A stretch of DNA of 64,000 nucleotides from Symsagittifera roscoffensis (Eukaryota; Xenacoelomorpha; Acoela; Convolutidae): contig NC_087065.1 in the NCBI RefSeq assembly GCF_963678635.1, positions 56,448,397 to 56,512,396 of the forward strand. Reading direction: 5' to 3'. A program made the position numbers and the translations under genes. Below are positions 38,769 through 49,681 of the stretch, one piece after another. A model generated the notes under the pieces. That model did no database searches. It was not told the DNA's origin and worked only from the letters and a program-made list of their open reading frames with translations. The first letter of the stretch is position 1; every line of letters starts with the position of its first letter.

Positions 38769-41700
38769 ATGAATGCATCTAGCAATGTAGTGCTAACCAA
38801 TTTGAATGCGAGCACCTGTGTTAGAAGACCTCAGGATCTCGACTCATGCCCGGGTGTCCGGAAATTATTGACCAGAAGGCCCGATGAAAGAGTGGGTCCA
38901 ATGCCAGCCTATTTGAAGGAACAGTTTCTGGAGGGCCAGAAGAACGCATGTCAAATACTGCAAGAGTACTGTCAGATTAGACGTCTCACGCTTAGTTATG
39001 AGGCAAGTCGTTTCAGGATCATCATTGAAAAAACACAGTGCGATTCGTGAGGTGCGTTCATTAAATCGCGGAATTGAATCCTAGAAAAGACTAAGAGGAA
39101 ATAGGCCAATTATTTGCCGAACCTAACTCGCATATAAAAGTATCCATTAAAAGTGTTCACTGATCTGGAAGTTTCATTGTATCATTGGAAATTGCATAGC
39201 ATCTGTTTTCTGCTTTATTTGTCGTAGGTTCGAATCTCAGACGTAGACGATTTTTTACTAATTCGAGGACTATTTATAATTTTTCTCATTGCACTTTATA
39301 GAGCTGCTTTTTGTCGTGTTCTTGCTAGTGTTTGTGAAGCAAAGCTTAGCCTCTGTGTTGAAAACTTGACTCTTTTACCTTTCCCCTCACCTGCAAAATT
39401 TTATTAGTTAAATTTTGTTCGTTATCCGAATGGTTCGAAAATTGTAACTAATTAGTCCATGACAAACATATTTGGTCTTCATGTTGAATGTTGTAAAACA
39501 CCTCGTTATACCATAATATTGAGGTGGGGGGGGGGGGGAAAGGAAAAAGAGCCAAAAACGTGGCCTTTAGTTGCATGTTTTGTCTTAAATATTGTATCGA
39601 TTTTTTTAGTGTCGGACAGTCACGTTTAGGAAATTTCCAAAACTGCTTGCTATGAAACAATATAGTTCATTTTCAATATAAGAAAACATATAGGTTAAGT
39701 TAGGTTGGATATAGGCCGATGATATCGAGTTGTTTGGCTTAGCATTCATTTGAACTTCAGTTGTCATTACCCCTTTGACACTGTATTCGTGGTCCTCCAG
39801 TTTTGAATACTAGCTGGCGCGATAATTTCAAATTGACAAAAACGTTTTATGACGAAAGCACTTGATAAAGTCATTTTCAAAATTTTGCTCTCAGTAGTGT
39901 TTCCTCGACTTGACTAAAATTAGTTCTCCTATATTTCAGGAAGTGAACCCACCTGACATTCCTGGCATTGAAGTATGTTGGTGGATGCGTGTAGTAATCA
40001 ATCAAGTTACGTTTCCGAGGGCAGCCGGCAAGAACAAAAAGATAGCGAAACAAGAAGCCGCCGAGAGTGCGCTGATGCGTTTGTTCGACATCGAGCCTGT
40101 GCTGAGTACGCTGATGAATGAAAGTGCAATGGGTTCTGTAGTGGAGACAAGAGAGGGCCATGATGAGTCCATGAATTTTCTGGAGGAACTGAAGAGCATT
40201 GTTCCTGTAGCGAGAGTGGAAGATAAAGTAAGCAATGCAAATGGCTGGTAAAAAAAGAATTGGGCCTTTTTCAGGACGGTTTGCTCATTCTTATGTTTTG
40301 ATTGTATAGTCCATTTTCGAGAAATACTTCATTAAAGTCTTAAAAAGCATTATTTTAGGGTTAATGCGGAGCTTGGAATTGATGGAAGGCTGCTTTCTTG
40401 CTGAAAATGTTATCTTGTCTGAAATAATCGTGGAAAACGGTCATTGTTTTCAGTTAATTAAGGGTACAATTTCGACAAATAAATGAGCCGATGTAAATCA
40501 GGTATCTACGTAGAGATAAATCAAGAAATTAAAAAAATAATGGGCTGTTATGTTTGAGGTTCAAAAGTTCTTGGACAGTAATGATTTTTCTGCGAACAGA
40601 ACGAAACTGATGGGATCGACGCTTGTGAAGGCACCTGTCAAGGCATTAGTTACAGGTGCGTTCTGTTTGATATAGCGATATACAGAGGCGGTCTATTCAG
40701 TAGAAAGATTGGTCCATGAGGCGACAAATCGTAAGTAGATTAATTGGGGAAACTGATTTACGCGCAGTGTTCCTCTCGTGTCGGATGCAAGTGAAGCAGA
40801 GCAATCTTTTTCTACCTACCAATGCTCTGTTACGAGTTATCGCTTGGGACGAAATGTCGGTTGTTACGAATTGTCGCCCTGCCAGATCGATCTAGGAATT
40901 GGCTGCAGTGCACGGGTCGACGCCATTTAGTTTGAAAAATGAAAACGAAACAAACCTGAATTCCTATCAAATCAGAATTAAATCATCTCAAATTTTTTAA
41001 TAATTTAAAGAATTTTGTTTTACTCTGTCAACTTGAAATTTTCAGTCTGCTACTTTTTCTGATTAAATTTTTGTATTCATTAAGTTAAACGTAGTTTCAA
41101 TATGTTAAAGTTGTGACGAAATAACTTTTTATCTCTTGGGTTTTTTCATTTTGTTTCGCCTGCAGATAATATTGATGTTTCCGGACTCATTCATTTTTTA
41201 TGACTTTCTTTTTATGAATTGCAATGACTTTTTTGTCTTTTTTTTGCAGTTTTACTCAAAATGCATTTTTTTTGGTTCAGGTTTTGTTCAGCTTGTTTGT
41301 TCAACTTTCTCTTTCTTTAAACTTATTTTTGTCTGACCGGAGTGTTTTTAGGAATTAACATCGGCTTTTGTTTTTGATTTCAGAAATTCAAAATAGTTTG
41401 TTTGTTCTTAGCAGCGTCTCTTCTTGTTTCTACATCTTAATTTGATTCGAGTTTTTTTTGAGCGATTTTTTCTTTAAGCAAGAATAATAATTGCTAGATA
41501 TTGAATAGTTTGTATATGTTTTTCAATATTTTACTGTTTCTAGTAACGTTTTAATTATTTCTAGGTGAGGTGTGGTGTTTTTATCTGAATTGTTCTGATT
41601 GTTGCAAAATGACGTAAAATTGTTTGGTAAAAGTATGTTTCAAGGCTGAAAGGAGATAACGCGTAGTGGTCAGCTCCCCTGCATTAGCAGCTACACCTTC

Positions 41701-44700
41701 TTTAAGCTAAAAATTTATCATCCTCTGAAAAGTCGATTGTTTGTTTTTTGACCGTTTTTTAAATTTTTTGAAAACTACTCCACTGTATCGAGTTTTTGGG
41801 TTCGATCCAAAGAACGGGTTCTTGAAAGTTCCTTTTTTTGATTTTTGGACTGTTTTTCGATTTTCAAATTTTTTTATTGAGAACCACCGAGCCAAATCTC
41901 GGGTTACGCGTTAAATCGAGAAAGCCGGTTTTAGGACTGTTCTCTACTTAAGCGGCCACGGCTTGCTTTTTGCAAGAAAGTTATGGATTTCCTAATTTGG
42001 ATTTTTAGACCGTTTTTCGTTTTTGTTTTAGATTTTATCGAGAACCACCGTGCCAAATTTCAGGCTATGCGTTCAATCGGGAAAGCCGGTTTTGGGGCTC
42101 TTCTCTACTTAAGCGGCCTCGACCTGCTTTTGGCAAAAAAGTTATAGATTTCGGAAATTCATGTTTTTTTGAAGTTAAACCGTTTTTAAGAAACTTTTAA
42201 AAACCATCCTTTCAAATCTGAGTTGAGTAGTTCAATCTAAAAAAACGGTTGTGGAAATTTTTCCTGCAGAAGCGGCGACTCTTTAACTTTTCGTAAGGAA
42301 TAGTTGCAAATACATAAGATCGATTTGGTTTGTTCGCGAAAGTCTTTTCTGATTTCTTTGCGTTTTAGTTGTTTGAGCTCATCAGCATTTTTTCAATTCA
42401 TCATTTATCGCAAAAATTTCTCTTAAAATTGTTCAAAATAAATGTCTTTGTTGAAAACATGCTTGATGTCTGCCCTGGAACCAGCCTGCTCCCATTTTAG
42501 CGCACATGAAAAAAAATTGTTTGAAATACGGTGCTGATTTAAACTCTGGACAATTCAAATTTAAGTGGAGCTCGTTTTCATCAAAGTTGATTTTTGTTGG
42601 ACAATGTGATGATGACAAAAACTTCCAAATTTTTTTTCGTGCAATTCGTTTTTCCAAATTTCGGGATTAATTGGCTGATTTTTGGTTCTAGCTGTTTGAT
42701 TAATACGTGGTATGAACTACTGGATGACTTGGCGAACAAAATTATATGAACATCATAGCTTTATCAAGCCCAGTAAAATTAATTAAAGTGCAACGATGTC
42801 CTACGTAGCCGCAGAAAGCTTTTTACCGTGCAATGCAATGTCCTAAAATTTGTGCAAATGGTCAACATATGCCCTTATTATTGAATAAAATGGCCCTATA
42901 CCGACAAGTTTCCGATTATAACCTTTCCAAAGACATTTTTTCAAGAGTCTTTGAGCTTATTTCAGTCAGTCTTTTGTATAGGTCATGGTGATATATTTTT
43001 TTTCAGGAAGGGTCTTGAAACTGGTTCAGGCTCAGTTAATTTTTTCGCGTTTTGATTTCTGATTTCTTTTTTATTTGAGCTCTTTTTTTCACGAGGACCG
43101 TAAACTCGACTGTAGAACAGCAAAAGATCTAAGGCCACAAAAACGTGATCGATATCTAAGTTTGAAAATGAAATTCAATCATCAGGTTTCCCACGAAATA
43201 AAATTTTAATTAATGATCTAGTTTTCTCAAATTGGTTTAGTTTATCAAAAAAGAATCAATCAGAAATTCCAAGAGCTTTAAGATCATATTTTTTTCTGGG
43301 AAGGTCGAAAGTTTTTGTTTTTTTTTCTGTTTACTTGCGTTCATTGGCGCTGTCTGTTAGCTATGTTTTGCTGAAGAAAGCTAGGCGTTTACGCATATTT
43401 AGAAACTGCCCAGTAGTTTTCGCCTAATTTATAATTTTCAATAGAAAAGGTCGACCCAAAATACCCATTTTCAATGTACAGTTGTTTTTGAAGTGAATTT
43501 GCAAAAACTAGCTCTAATTGAATTTTTACCGAGTTCTGAGCGTCTTTTTTATTTATATATTTTTATTTCATTGCGAGCGCAAGCGATTTGTAATCGGGAA
43601 CTAGACTTTTCCCCGTAGCATCTTTAGGTACACTTAAATTTAATAAAGTGGTAAAGGGCGTGCTTTTTCATCATAAGGAATGGAGTTCGAATTCCGGACT
43701 GACCATGTTTTTTTTCTATATGCTTGATGCAATTGATGTTTTTCTTGCTGAGAAAACGAACTGTTTGCATATCGTTTGTCTTCTTTTTTTATTGACTTAG
43801 TTTTCAATTCATGGGATTTTCTTCTGTTGTAAAGAATTTTACTTGAATTGGATTTGTTTTCTTTTTTTAAATGAGCGAACTCTGATTTTGAAAATGTTCC
43901 TTTTCAATTTTTTTGGTTGAACGATTCCGGCCAAAGTGTCAATGGATTGGTCGTCTCATAACGCGCAACCTGAAGAGTCTTTTATGCTTTTGTACATTTC
44001 AGGAGGGCGGGTTGTAAAAACTTCGAGTTTTCAAATTTAGGAGATCAAAATTTTCCATGGCTACGATAATTTTTATGGTAAGTAATATTATGATTATAAG
44101 TGAAAGGATCAGCTTAATTTCTGAACTCTCCAAACTTATATTAACATGTTATTTTTCATTCGCAGTATGGATGCTGCTTTCATGTGTTTCAGGAAGCAAC
44201 TGGGACGACTCAGATGACGAGGAAAAATCAGCTGTTAAAAGTTGCAAAGGCGACGCTTCATCTGTAATTTCACCGTCTCCCATTTACCAAGCAGACGGAA
44301 TCGTTATGCAGAAAACCTCTTCGATAAATGTTATGTTCGAGAGAAATTTAGATTATCAGAACCTTCCATTTTCAGCTTTGATTCTGGTGATGTTTCAAAC
44401 GATATTAATGAATATTTTGGAAAAGATAAAAACTGAGTCTGTCGTGAATCAGTTGTCTGGTGATTACGCTGCAATTATGGTCCAAAAAGAGCCACGAGAC
44501 ATAGACGTAGTGGCCATTGGAAGTGGCCGTGGTCACCTAGACTCGAATGAATGGCCTCCTATCTACCTTGGAACAGTTTTACATGATTGTCACTCAATTG
44601 TAATTGCTCGTCGCTCTTTTCTCAGGTATCTGTACATTGAGCTTACGAAACATTTGGAAGGTATAGAGCCCCAGGATTCGATCTTCAAACCAAAGCCAGA

Positions 44701-47700
44701 TGAAAATGGCAGATGGTCGCTCAAAGATTCAGTGACATTTCACGCGATGATGTCACGGGCTCCTTGTGGAGCCGCAGCTTCCGAGCAATCAAGCGCTGCT
44801 GAAATTAAAGAAGAATCATTAATATCTCACAGTTCTTCTCCAGATAGAAAACTTTCGAGATCCGAAAGACTACGAATACTATTGGAAAAAGGGAATGGAA
44901 AAAGGAGTCAAAAAGCACCGAGCGTTTTTGAAGGTAGAGAAGTAGCCGGGTGTTTTAATGTAATGATTTGTTTTTGGTATTAAGTGTAATTAACGTAATG
45001 AGTGAGTACTTTTTCTAAGTCTTGGTGATTTTTGTAGTCTTGTTTTGCTCACGCTCAATTTTGATTTTTTGCGGTTTGACTTTTGAATTCCTCTTAAGTC
45101 ACTCCATGTGCTTTGTTAGAAGGAAGGCAAACTCCTCTATCTGACAGCAAAAATGTAAATGTCACGAAAAGCCTGAACGACTTCTCATTTCGAAAATGGA
45201 GTTTAATCATCCGATTTCCCAGCGAAGTAAAAACTTTACCTATTAATCCAGTTTTCTTAAATTGGGTTAATTGGCTCTTTTTCCTTCTCCCGCCTGTGGA
45301 ATTTCCTAAGTAATTTTTTGTTCACATTTTTTTATTGATTTTATTGGTACAAAATTATGTGTGCGGACTTTTTAGGCCATGGCAAACATATTTGGTCTTC
45401 ATATTTAACTTTGTTAAACCAACCGTTAGGCCAGAAAATGGATGTTTTCTTTCTATTTCCTTGCGTTCATTAGTCTTTTCAACTGCCAGTTGGTTATGTT
45501 TTACACTTGCAAACAGAAGAGGTGTAGGATTTTCTCGATGGGAGGTGCATATTTTCAAAACTGGCGACAATTTTGGAAGAAGTCAAAACCGTTTTTGAAT
45601 TTTTTTTGACAGAAATAGCGTGATCTGGCTCTGCTTACAAACGCTTGTGTTATTGCGCTTGCGATTAGCAAGCGTTATGTAATCGGCGTATTGTCTTTTT
45701 TACAGGCAAACAATTTTCTAAAAGAATCACCGAATCTTTGCTCAAACTGTATTTTTTGTCAGCAACTGACATATTATGAGTATGTCAGTTTTTTAAATAC
45801 CCGTTCTATTTAAAATTTATTTCTATATGCTTGCGAATCTTTTTTTATTTTTCAAGTCTTTTTTACTTATTTTTGTTTGCCCTTTAACGCATTCTTTTGC
45901 AAAATAAGGTATCACAAACAATCATCGAAATAGGTCGAGTGATATATCATTTCAAATCACTTTCAATCATGATTCGAACGAAATTAAATAAATTTTTCTC
46001 AATTTTCTCAAAATAAAAATCGTCGAGGAACACTAGTTCAAAGTTTTTGATTTTTGGTGCAATTTTGAGCGTATAAGGTGAGTGAGTAGTCTTACTTTGT
46101 TTTCAACTAAAATTTTTACCACAACTAATTATCGAAATAAAGTTAATTATATTGCAAATTAAAGCCCTTTCAATCCTGATTTGAACGACCTTAAAATATT
46201 TCAGAAAGTTGTCCCAATGTCGAGAAAAACTGATTTCAAATTTTTAAAATTTTATTTCACTTCCGAGCGAGCAAGTGCATTATAGATGGTTAAGTCGGAA
46301 ACTTGAGAACAAAAAACTTCAATAAATTGACAATTAAAAATGGGGAGGAATTCTGTTCTCCACGCAAATTCAGGTACCGCAAACAATCATCGGAATGGGT
46401 CGAGTGATATATCATTTTAACGCCCTTTCATTCGTGATTCAAATGGCATTAAAATTAAAAAAAATTCTCCCAGTGACGAGAAAGACTGGTTTGATTTTTT
46501 GAAAGGTGAACCTTAACTCTATGAAAATTTGATTGAAGACCTGTAATTAGAAATAATAAAAAAACGTTTATTTTGTTTTTTATTCGTTTTTCAAAATCAT
46601 CCAATTTGCGAATATGTTTAAGTGTTAGGCCTTCGTTCAGTTTTTTTCATCACATTACTGCATAAAAACGACTAATTTGAAATAAAAACGTAATTTTCGA
46701 AGTTTTTTCAGTCTACGGTCGGAACATTTTGTGCTACTTGCACAGCAATCGGCTATCCTTTTAAAAAATTCTTGAGCAGCCTTGGTTAAATGGGTAGGAC
46801 GCTTGGCTTTTAACACTAAATTCGTGAGTTCGAATCCGACTTTGGTTTTGGCTGGAGGATTTTTTTCACCGGTTTTTCTAGCTCTGTGTTTCGTACTAGC
46901 CCTGCTTTTCACTAAAAACAGGTCTAGTACGTTATAATTAATTTTTGTAGCAGATATAAGCCGTATGGATCGAACGGTTCCTAGCTGCTAACTCCTTAAA
47001 TCCTGTAGAAAAAATTAATGGCATTAAATAAAATTCAGGACATCTGGAGAGCTACAAGTTAAAGCGCAGTTGTAAAATAGTTCAACGACAGACCCTTCCT
47101 GTTATGCAGTCTTCGTTGAAAAAGCTGCTTCTTTGCCTCTGGAAAGGTTTATTCCACTGTTACCCAGCCTTTTCGATTCGATTAGTAAATTACGGTGAGT
47201 AACGATATTACTTTACGGAAGGGTTCATCGGTACTTTCCGGAAGGCTTCATTTCCTCTCGCTATATGAGTTGTTCATTCGATGATTAAGAGTAATGAATG
47301 TAGTGAGGAGCGTAGTTTTTTTTCAGGAAAAAGTCTTGAAATTTGTTCACGCTCAGTTTTGATTTTTCGCGGTTTGACTTGTGATTTCGTTTTAAGGTCA
47401 GTGCATTTCCATTGGAAGGCAAACTCACTATCGGACGGCAAAAGTATTAAGGTCACAAAGACATGGTCGACTTTTGATTTTGAAAATGGAAATAAATTAT
47501 CAGATTTCCCAGCAAAATAAAAGTTTTACGCATTGATCCAGTTTTATCAGTTTGGGTTAATTTAATAAAAAAGTGTCCATCAAAGAACTTTAAGGCCATC
47601 TATTGTTTTTCTTCGAAATTCAAAAATTGAAGACCTTTGAAAACAACAAGTCATTTATTTTTCAGTTTCCGTGCCTTCAGAACTCTTATACAACTGTTAG

Positions 47701-49496
47701 TTGGCTATGTTTTTATTATATCTCTTTTCGTTTTCTTGTTTTGTATTTACGAGAAGTATCGTTTTTCTGCCTTTTTCGCGGTTTTTTTAAATATCGCGAA
47801 ATAACCATTTGTTTACGTGTCTTCTTTTTGAAGAGAATTTTTAAAAGTCGACTTTTTGGTTCTGTTTGTTTAATTCGTCCATTAACGCTCTTAATTTGCA
47901 ATTATGGACGTACCGTACTTACATTTTGAGAAAAAAACGTCAATCATTTTGCACATTATATTTAATATTGGCACAAATGTGTTTGGTGGTGGCTCGGCGA
48001 GCGACATGACTTTCTTATTGTTTCAGAAGATATAACCTTCAAGAGCGGTGACAGCAAAACTAATCTCAAATCTCTATCGTGTTCTGACAAGATCCTCCGT
48101 TGGAACTACCTGGGGTGGGAGGGATCACTGTTGGGATGTTTGATAAACCCAATTTTTATGTCCAGTATAAATTTTGAGGAAGAATTTGTATCTGAAGAGA
48201 ATTTGAAGCGCTCTCTAGTAAAGAGAAGTTTTCAGAGCATAACTTCCGAAATTGTTCAATATATTCCGATGCAGTTCAGAAATGCGCCTGTTTTACAGGT
48301 TGGTAACATAAGAGCTAAAATTGAATGTTCATAAATCATTGTCCCTAACTGATCATCAATATTTGGCAGAGACTGATTTTCAGTGCGTTATGTTTTGAAG
48401 AGTCACGAACGTAGTGAATACTCTTATATAGGTCTTGGTGATTTTTTTCAGTAGTCTTGATTATTTTCACGCTCAAATTAGATTTTCGCGGTTTGATTTT
48501 CAATGAATTTTCGAGTTCAGCTCATTTTTTTTGTTGAAATGAAGGCAAACGCCACTATCGATCAGCAAAGTTGTAAAGGTCACGAATAACGTGATCGACT
48601 TGTAGATTTGAAAGTAGATTTAAATTTCAGATTTCCCAGCGGAATAAAAGTTTTTTTATTGATCCAATTTTCTCAAATAGAATTTATGTTATCAATAAAG
48701 AATCAATCAAAAGTTGTTTTTGAAATTCAAAGTGCTTTAAGGCCATTATTTTTTCGAAATTCAAAAGTTGAACTGTTTAATAAAAACAATTCTGTATTTT
48801 TTTCTTTTTCCTTGCATTTATGACTCTTTCAACTGTCTGTTCGCTATGTTTTTTCAAAGAAAGCGCCTTGTATAGGAATAATTACTCAATAGATACTTTT
48901 ACATCCACAATTTAAATTTCCAAAAAGACACTTTGCATGATTTGATGGCATCAGTTCCGAACCCAAAACAAAAAGTTAGTGTCATCTATCCTCTTTAATT
49001 TTGCTGAGATTATTTTGAGGTCCATTATTTTTGAGATAATGAAATGCTGTGATAAAAAGTTTCGGATAATTTTTTTTGATTTCAGCTGAATAGAATTAAT
49101 TCTGAAGATAGCATATTGAACGCGGCGGACCCGAATGTGTGGAGGAGAAATGACTCAACGGCCGCTCTCTCGCTTAATTGGTGCTTCCATGACCATCTTC
49201 CAGAACTAATAGAACCCCTTAGAGGCCAAGTATCTCATTTATCGCCCTTTAAACTACCGGCATTCAAAGGTCAATCTAGACTATGCAAGAAGGCGTTTTT
49301 GAGCAGATTCACGAAACACACTCAGTTATTGCAGAGTAGCAAAGTTCCGGACAGTTACAGAGGTGCAAAGAAGATTGCGTTGGCTGCTTTTGGACATTAT
49401 GCAATTGCTAGGAAGGGTTTTATCGCCAGTTTTGAACCATCACAAGGTGTAATATTGCAGCAGACACAAGAAAAGAAACTCTTTGTTAATTTCTAG
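38769..49496 (+). CDS. ADAD1: ADAD-like protein: dsRNA-binding domain plus catalytically dead adenosine-deaminase domain
   Basis: Coding exons: 38769-39002, 39940-40227, 44041-44077 (tentative 37-nt microexon), 44193-44933, 48027-48298 and 49086-49496. All phases join, giving 660 residues. The dsRBD is split across exons 1-2 (QILQEYCQ, then GKNKKIAKQEAAESAL). The deaminase domain begins near LSGDYAAIM and shows VAIGSGRG, LHDCHSIVIARRSFLRYLY, APCG and SCSDKILRWN. In ADAR enzymes the motif is HAE. Here the Glu position is Ile, as in ADAD proteins, so editing is not expected, while zinc ligands His, Cys and Cys are kept. ADAD proteins act in germ cells. Intron 1 has a GC donor. The symbol is by family only, since ADAD2 was not excluded. 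Confidence 0.85.
39190..39356 (+). mobile_element. SINE related to 37127-37315
   Basis: Shares GTAGGTTCGAATCTCAGACG (B box), TTTTTTACTAATTCGAGGACTATTTAT, CATTGCACTTTATAGAGCTG and the tail GTGAAGCAAAGCTTAGCCTCTGTG. The head is more decayed. It lies in the first intron of the ADAD-like gene. Confidence 0.7.
41745..42310 (+). repeat. degenerate ~160-bp tandem repeat, about 3.5 units
   Basis: Units share GACCGTTTTTCG, ATTGAGAACCACCGTGCCAAATT, CGTTAAATCGAGAAAGCCGGTTTT, CTCTACTTAAGCGGCC and AAAGTTATGGATTTC. The first and last units are partial and more diverged. Confidence 0.82.
42970..43380 (+). repeat. copy of unnamed ~450-bp interspersed repeat
   Basis: Shows the family landmarks in order: GTATAGGTCATGGTGAT, TTTTTTTTCAGGAAGGGTCTTGAAA, AGCAAAAGATCTAAGGCCAC, GGTTTCCCACGAAATAAAA, CTCAAATTGGTTTAG, and TTGCGTTCATTGGCG near the end. 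Confidence 0.7.
43635..43705 (+). mobile_element. tRNA-like SINE head
   Basis: AAAGTGGTAAAGGGCGTGC followed by GGAGTTCGAATTCCGGACTG, a well-formed B box, gives a tRNA-like half. No clear conserved tail follows. Confidence 0.45.
44998..45510 (+). repeat. copy of unnamed ~450-bp interspersed repeat
   Basis: Landmarks: GAGTGAGTACTTTTTC, GTCTTGGTGATTTTTGTAG, GGTTTGACTTTTGAATTC, GGCAAACTCCTCTATCTGAC, TTTCCCAGCGAAGTAAAAAC, AAATTGGGTTAATT and TTGCGTTCATTAGTC. A reading frame at 45113 is part of this repeat and not an exon. Confidence 0.75.
45905..46510 (+). repeat. degenerate ~220-bp tandem repeat, 3 units
   Basis: Units share CACAAACAATCATCGAAAT, GTCGAGTGATATATCATTT, CCCTTTCAATCATGATTCGAAC and CAGTGACGAGAAAGACTG. 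The middle unit is the most diverged. Confidence 0.75.
46775..46860 (+). mobile_element. tRNA-Lys-like SINE head
   Basis: AGCCTTGGTTAAATGGGTAG (A-box region), anticodon loop CTTTTAA (TTT, Lys) and GTGAGTTCGAATCCGACTT (B box). The acceptor stem does not pair well and no CCA or tRNA terminator context is seen, so it is taken as a SINE head or pseudogene. Confidence 0.55.
47285..47720 (+). repeat. copy of unnamed ~450-bp interspersed repeat
   Basis: Landmarks: GAGTAATGAATGTAGTGAG, TTTTTTCAGGAAAAAGTC, TTCGCGGTTTGACTTGTGAT, GGCAAACTCACTATCGGACG, TTTCCCAGCAAAATAAAAG and CAACTGTTAGTTGGCTATG. Confidence 0.78.
48400..48860 (+). repeat. copy of unnamed ~450-bp interspersed repeat
   Basis: Landmarks: GAGTCACGAACGTAGTGAAT, TATAGGTCTTGGTGATTTT, TTTCGCGGTTTGATTTTC, GGCAAACGCCACTATCGATC, TTTCCCAGCGGAATAAAAG and CTTGCATTTATGACTC. 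It lies in the last intron of the ADAD-like gene. Confidence 0.75.
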
Positions 49497-49681
49497 ATTA
49501 TTTAGCGAATTGTAAACTATTGTAAAGAGCTATTTTTTTTATTTTCTCCTTCATTTGTGGTTGATGAAATTTTCTCTCATAATACTTGTCAAAAATATCT
49601 CATATTCAGAATTATTATTTCAATAGGGAGTGAAATCTGCAATCAAATTTGTTTTAGATTGTTAAATGTTAACTTTGTAAA

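Larger units (their letters stand above)
40228..44040 (+). other. large intron of ADAD-like gene
   Basis: Contains a tandem repeat (41745-42310), a copy of the ~450-bp family (42970-43380) and a tRNA-like SINE head (43635-43705). No other gene was seen. Confidence 0.5.
44934..48026 (+). other. intron of ADAD-like gene rich in repeats
   Basis: Holds two ~450-bp family copies (44998-45510 and 47285-47720), a ~220-bp tandem array (45905-46510) and a tRNA-Lys-like SINE head (46775-46860). No other gene was seen. Confidence 0.5.

Noticed and set aside
40002-40240. Minus-strand frames opposite the dsRBD exon
   Set aside because: Shadows of a real exon whose plus-strand product is a clear dsRNA-binding domain.
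44166-44192. Alternative acceptor at 44165 for the deaminase exon
   Set aside because: Also in phase but adds a hydrophobic stretch. 44193 gives a hydrophilic acidic segment that suits the linker better. Not excluded without RNA data.
45113-45313. Exon candidate of the ADAD-like gene
   Set aside because: It lies inside the ~450-bp repeat and does not join in phase with the next exon, whereas 44933 to 48027 does.
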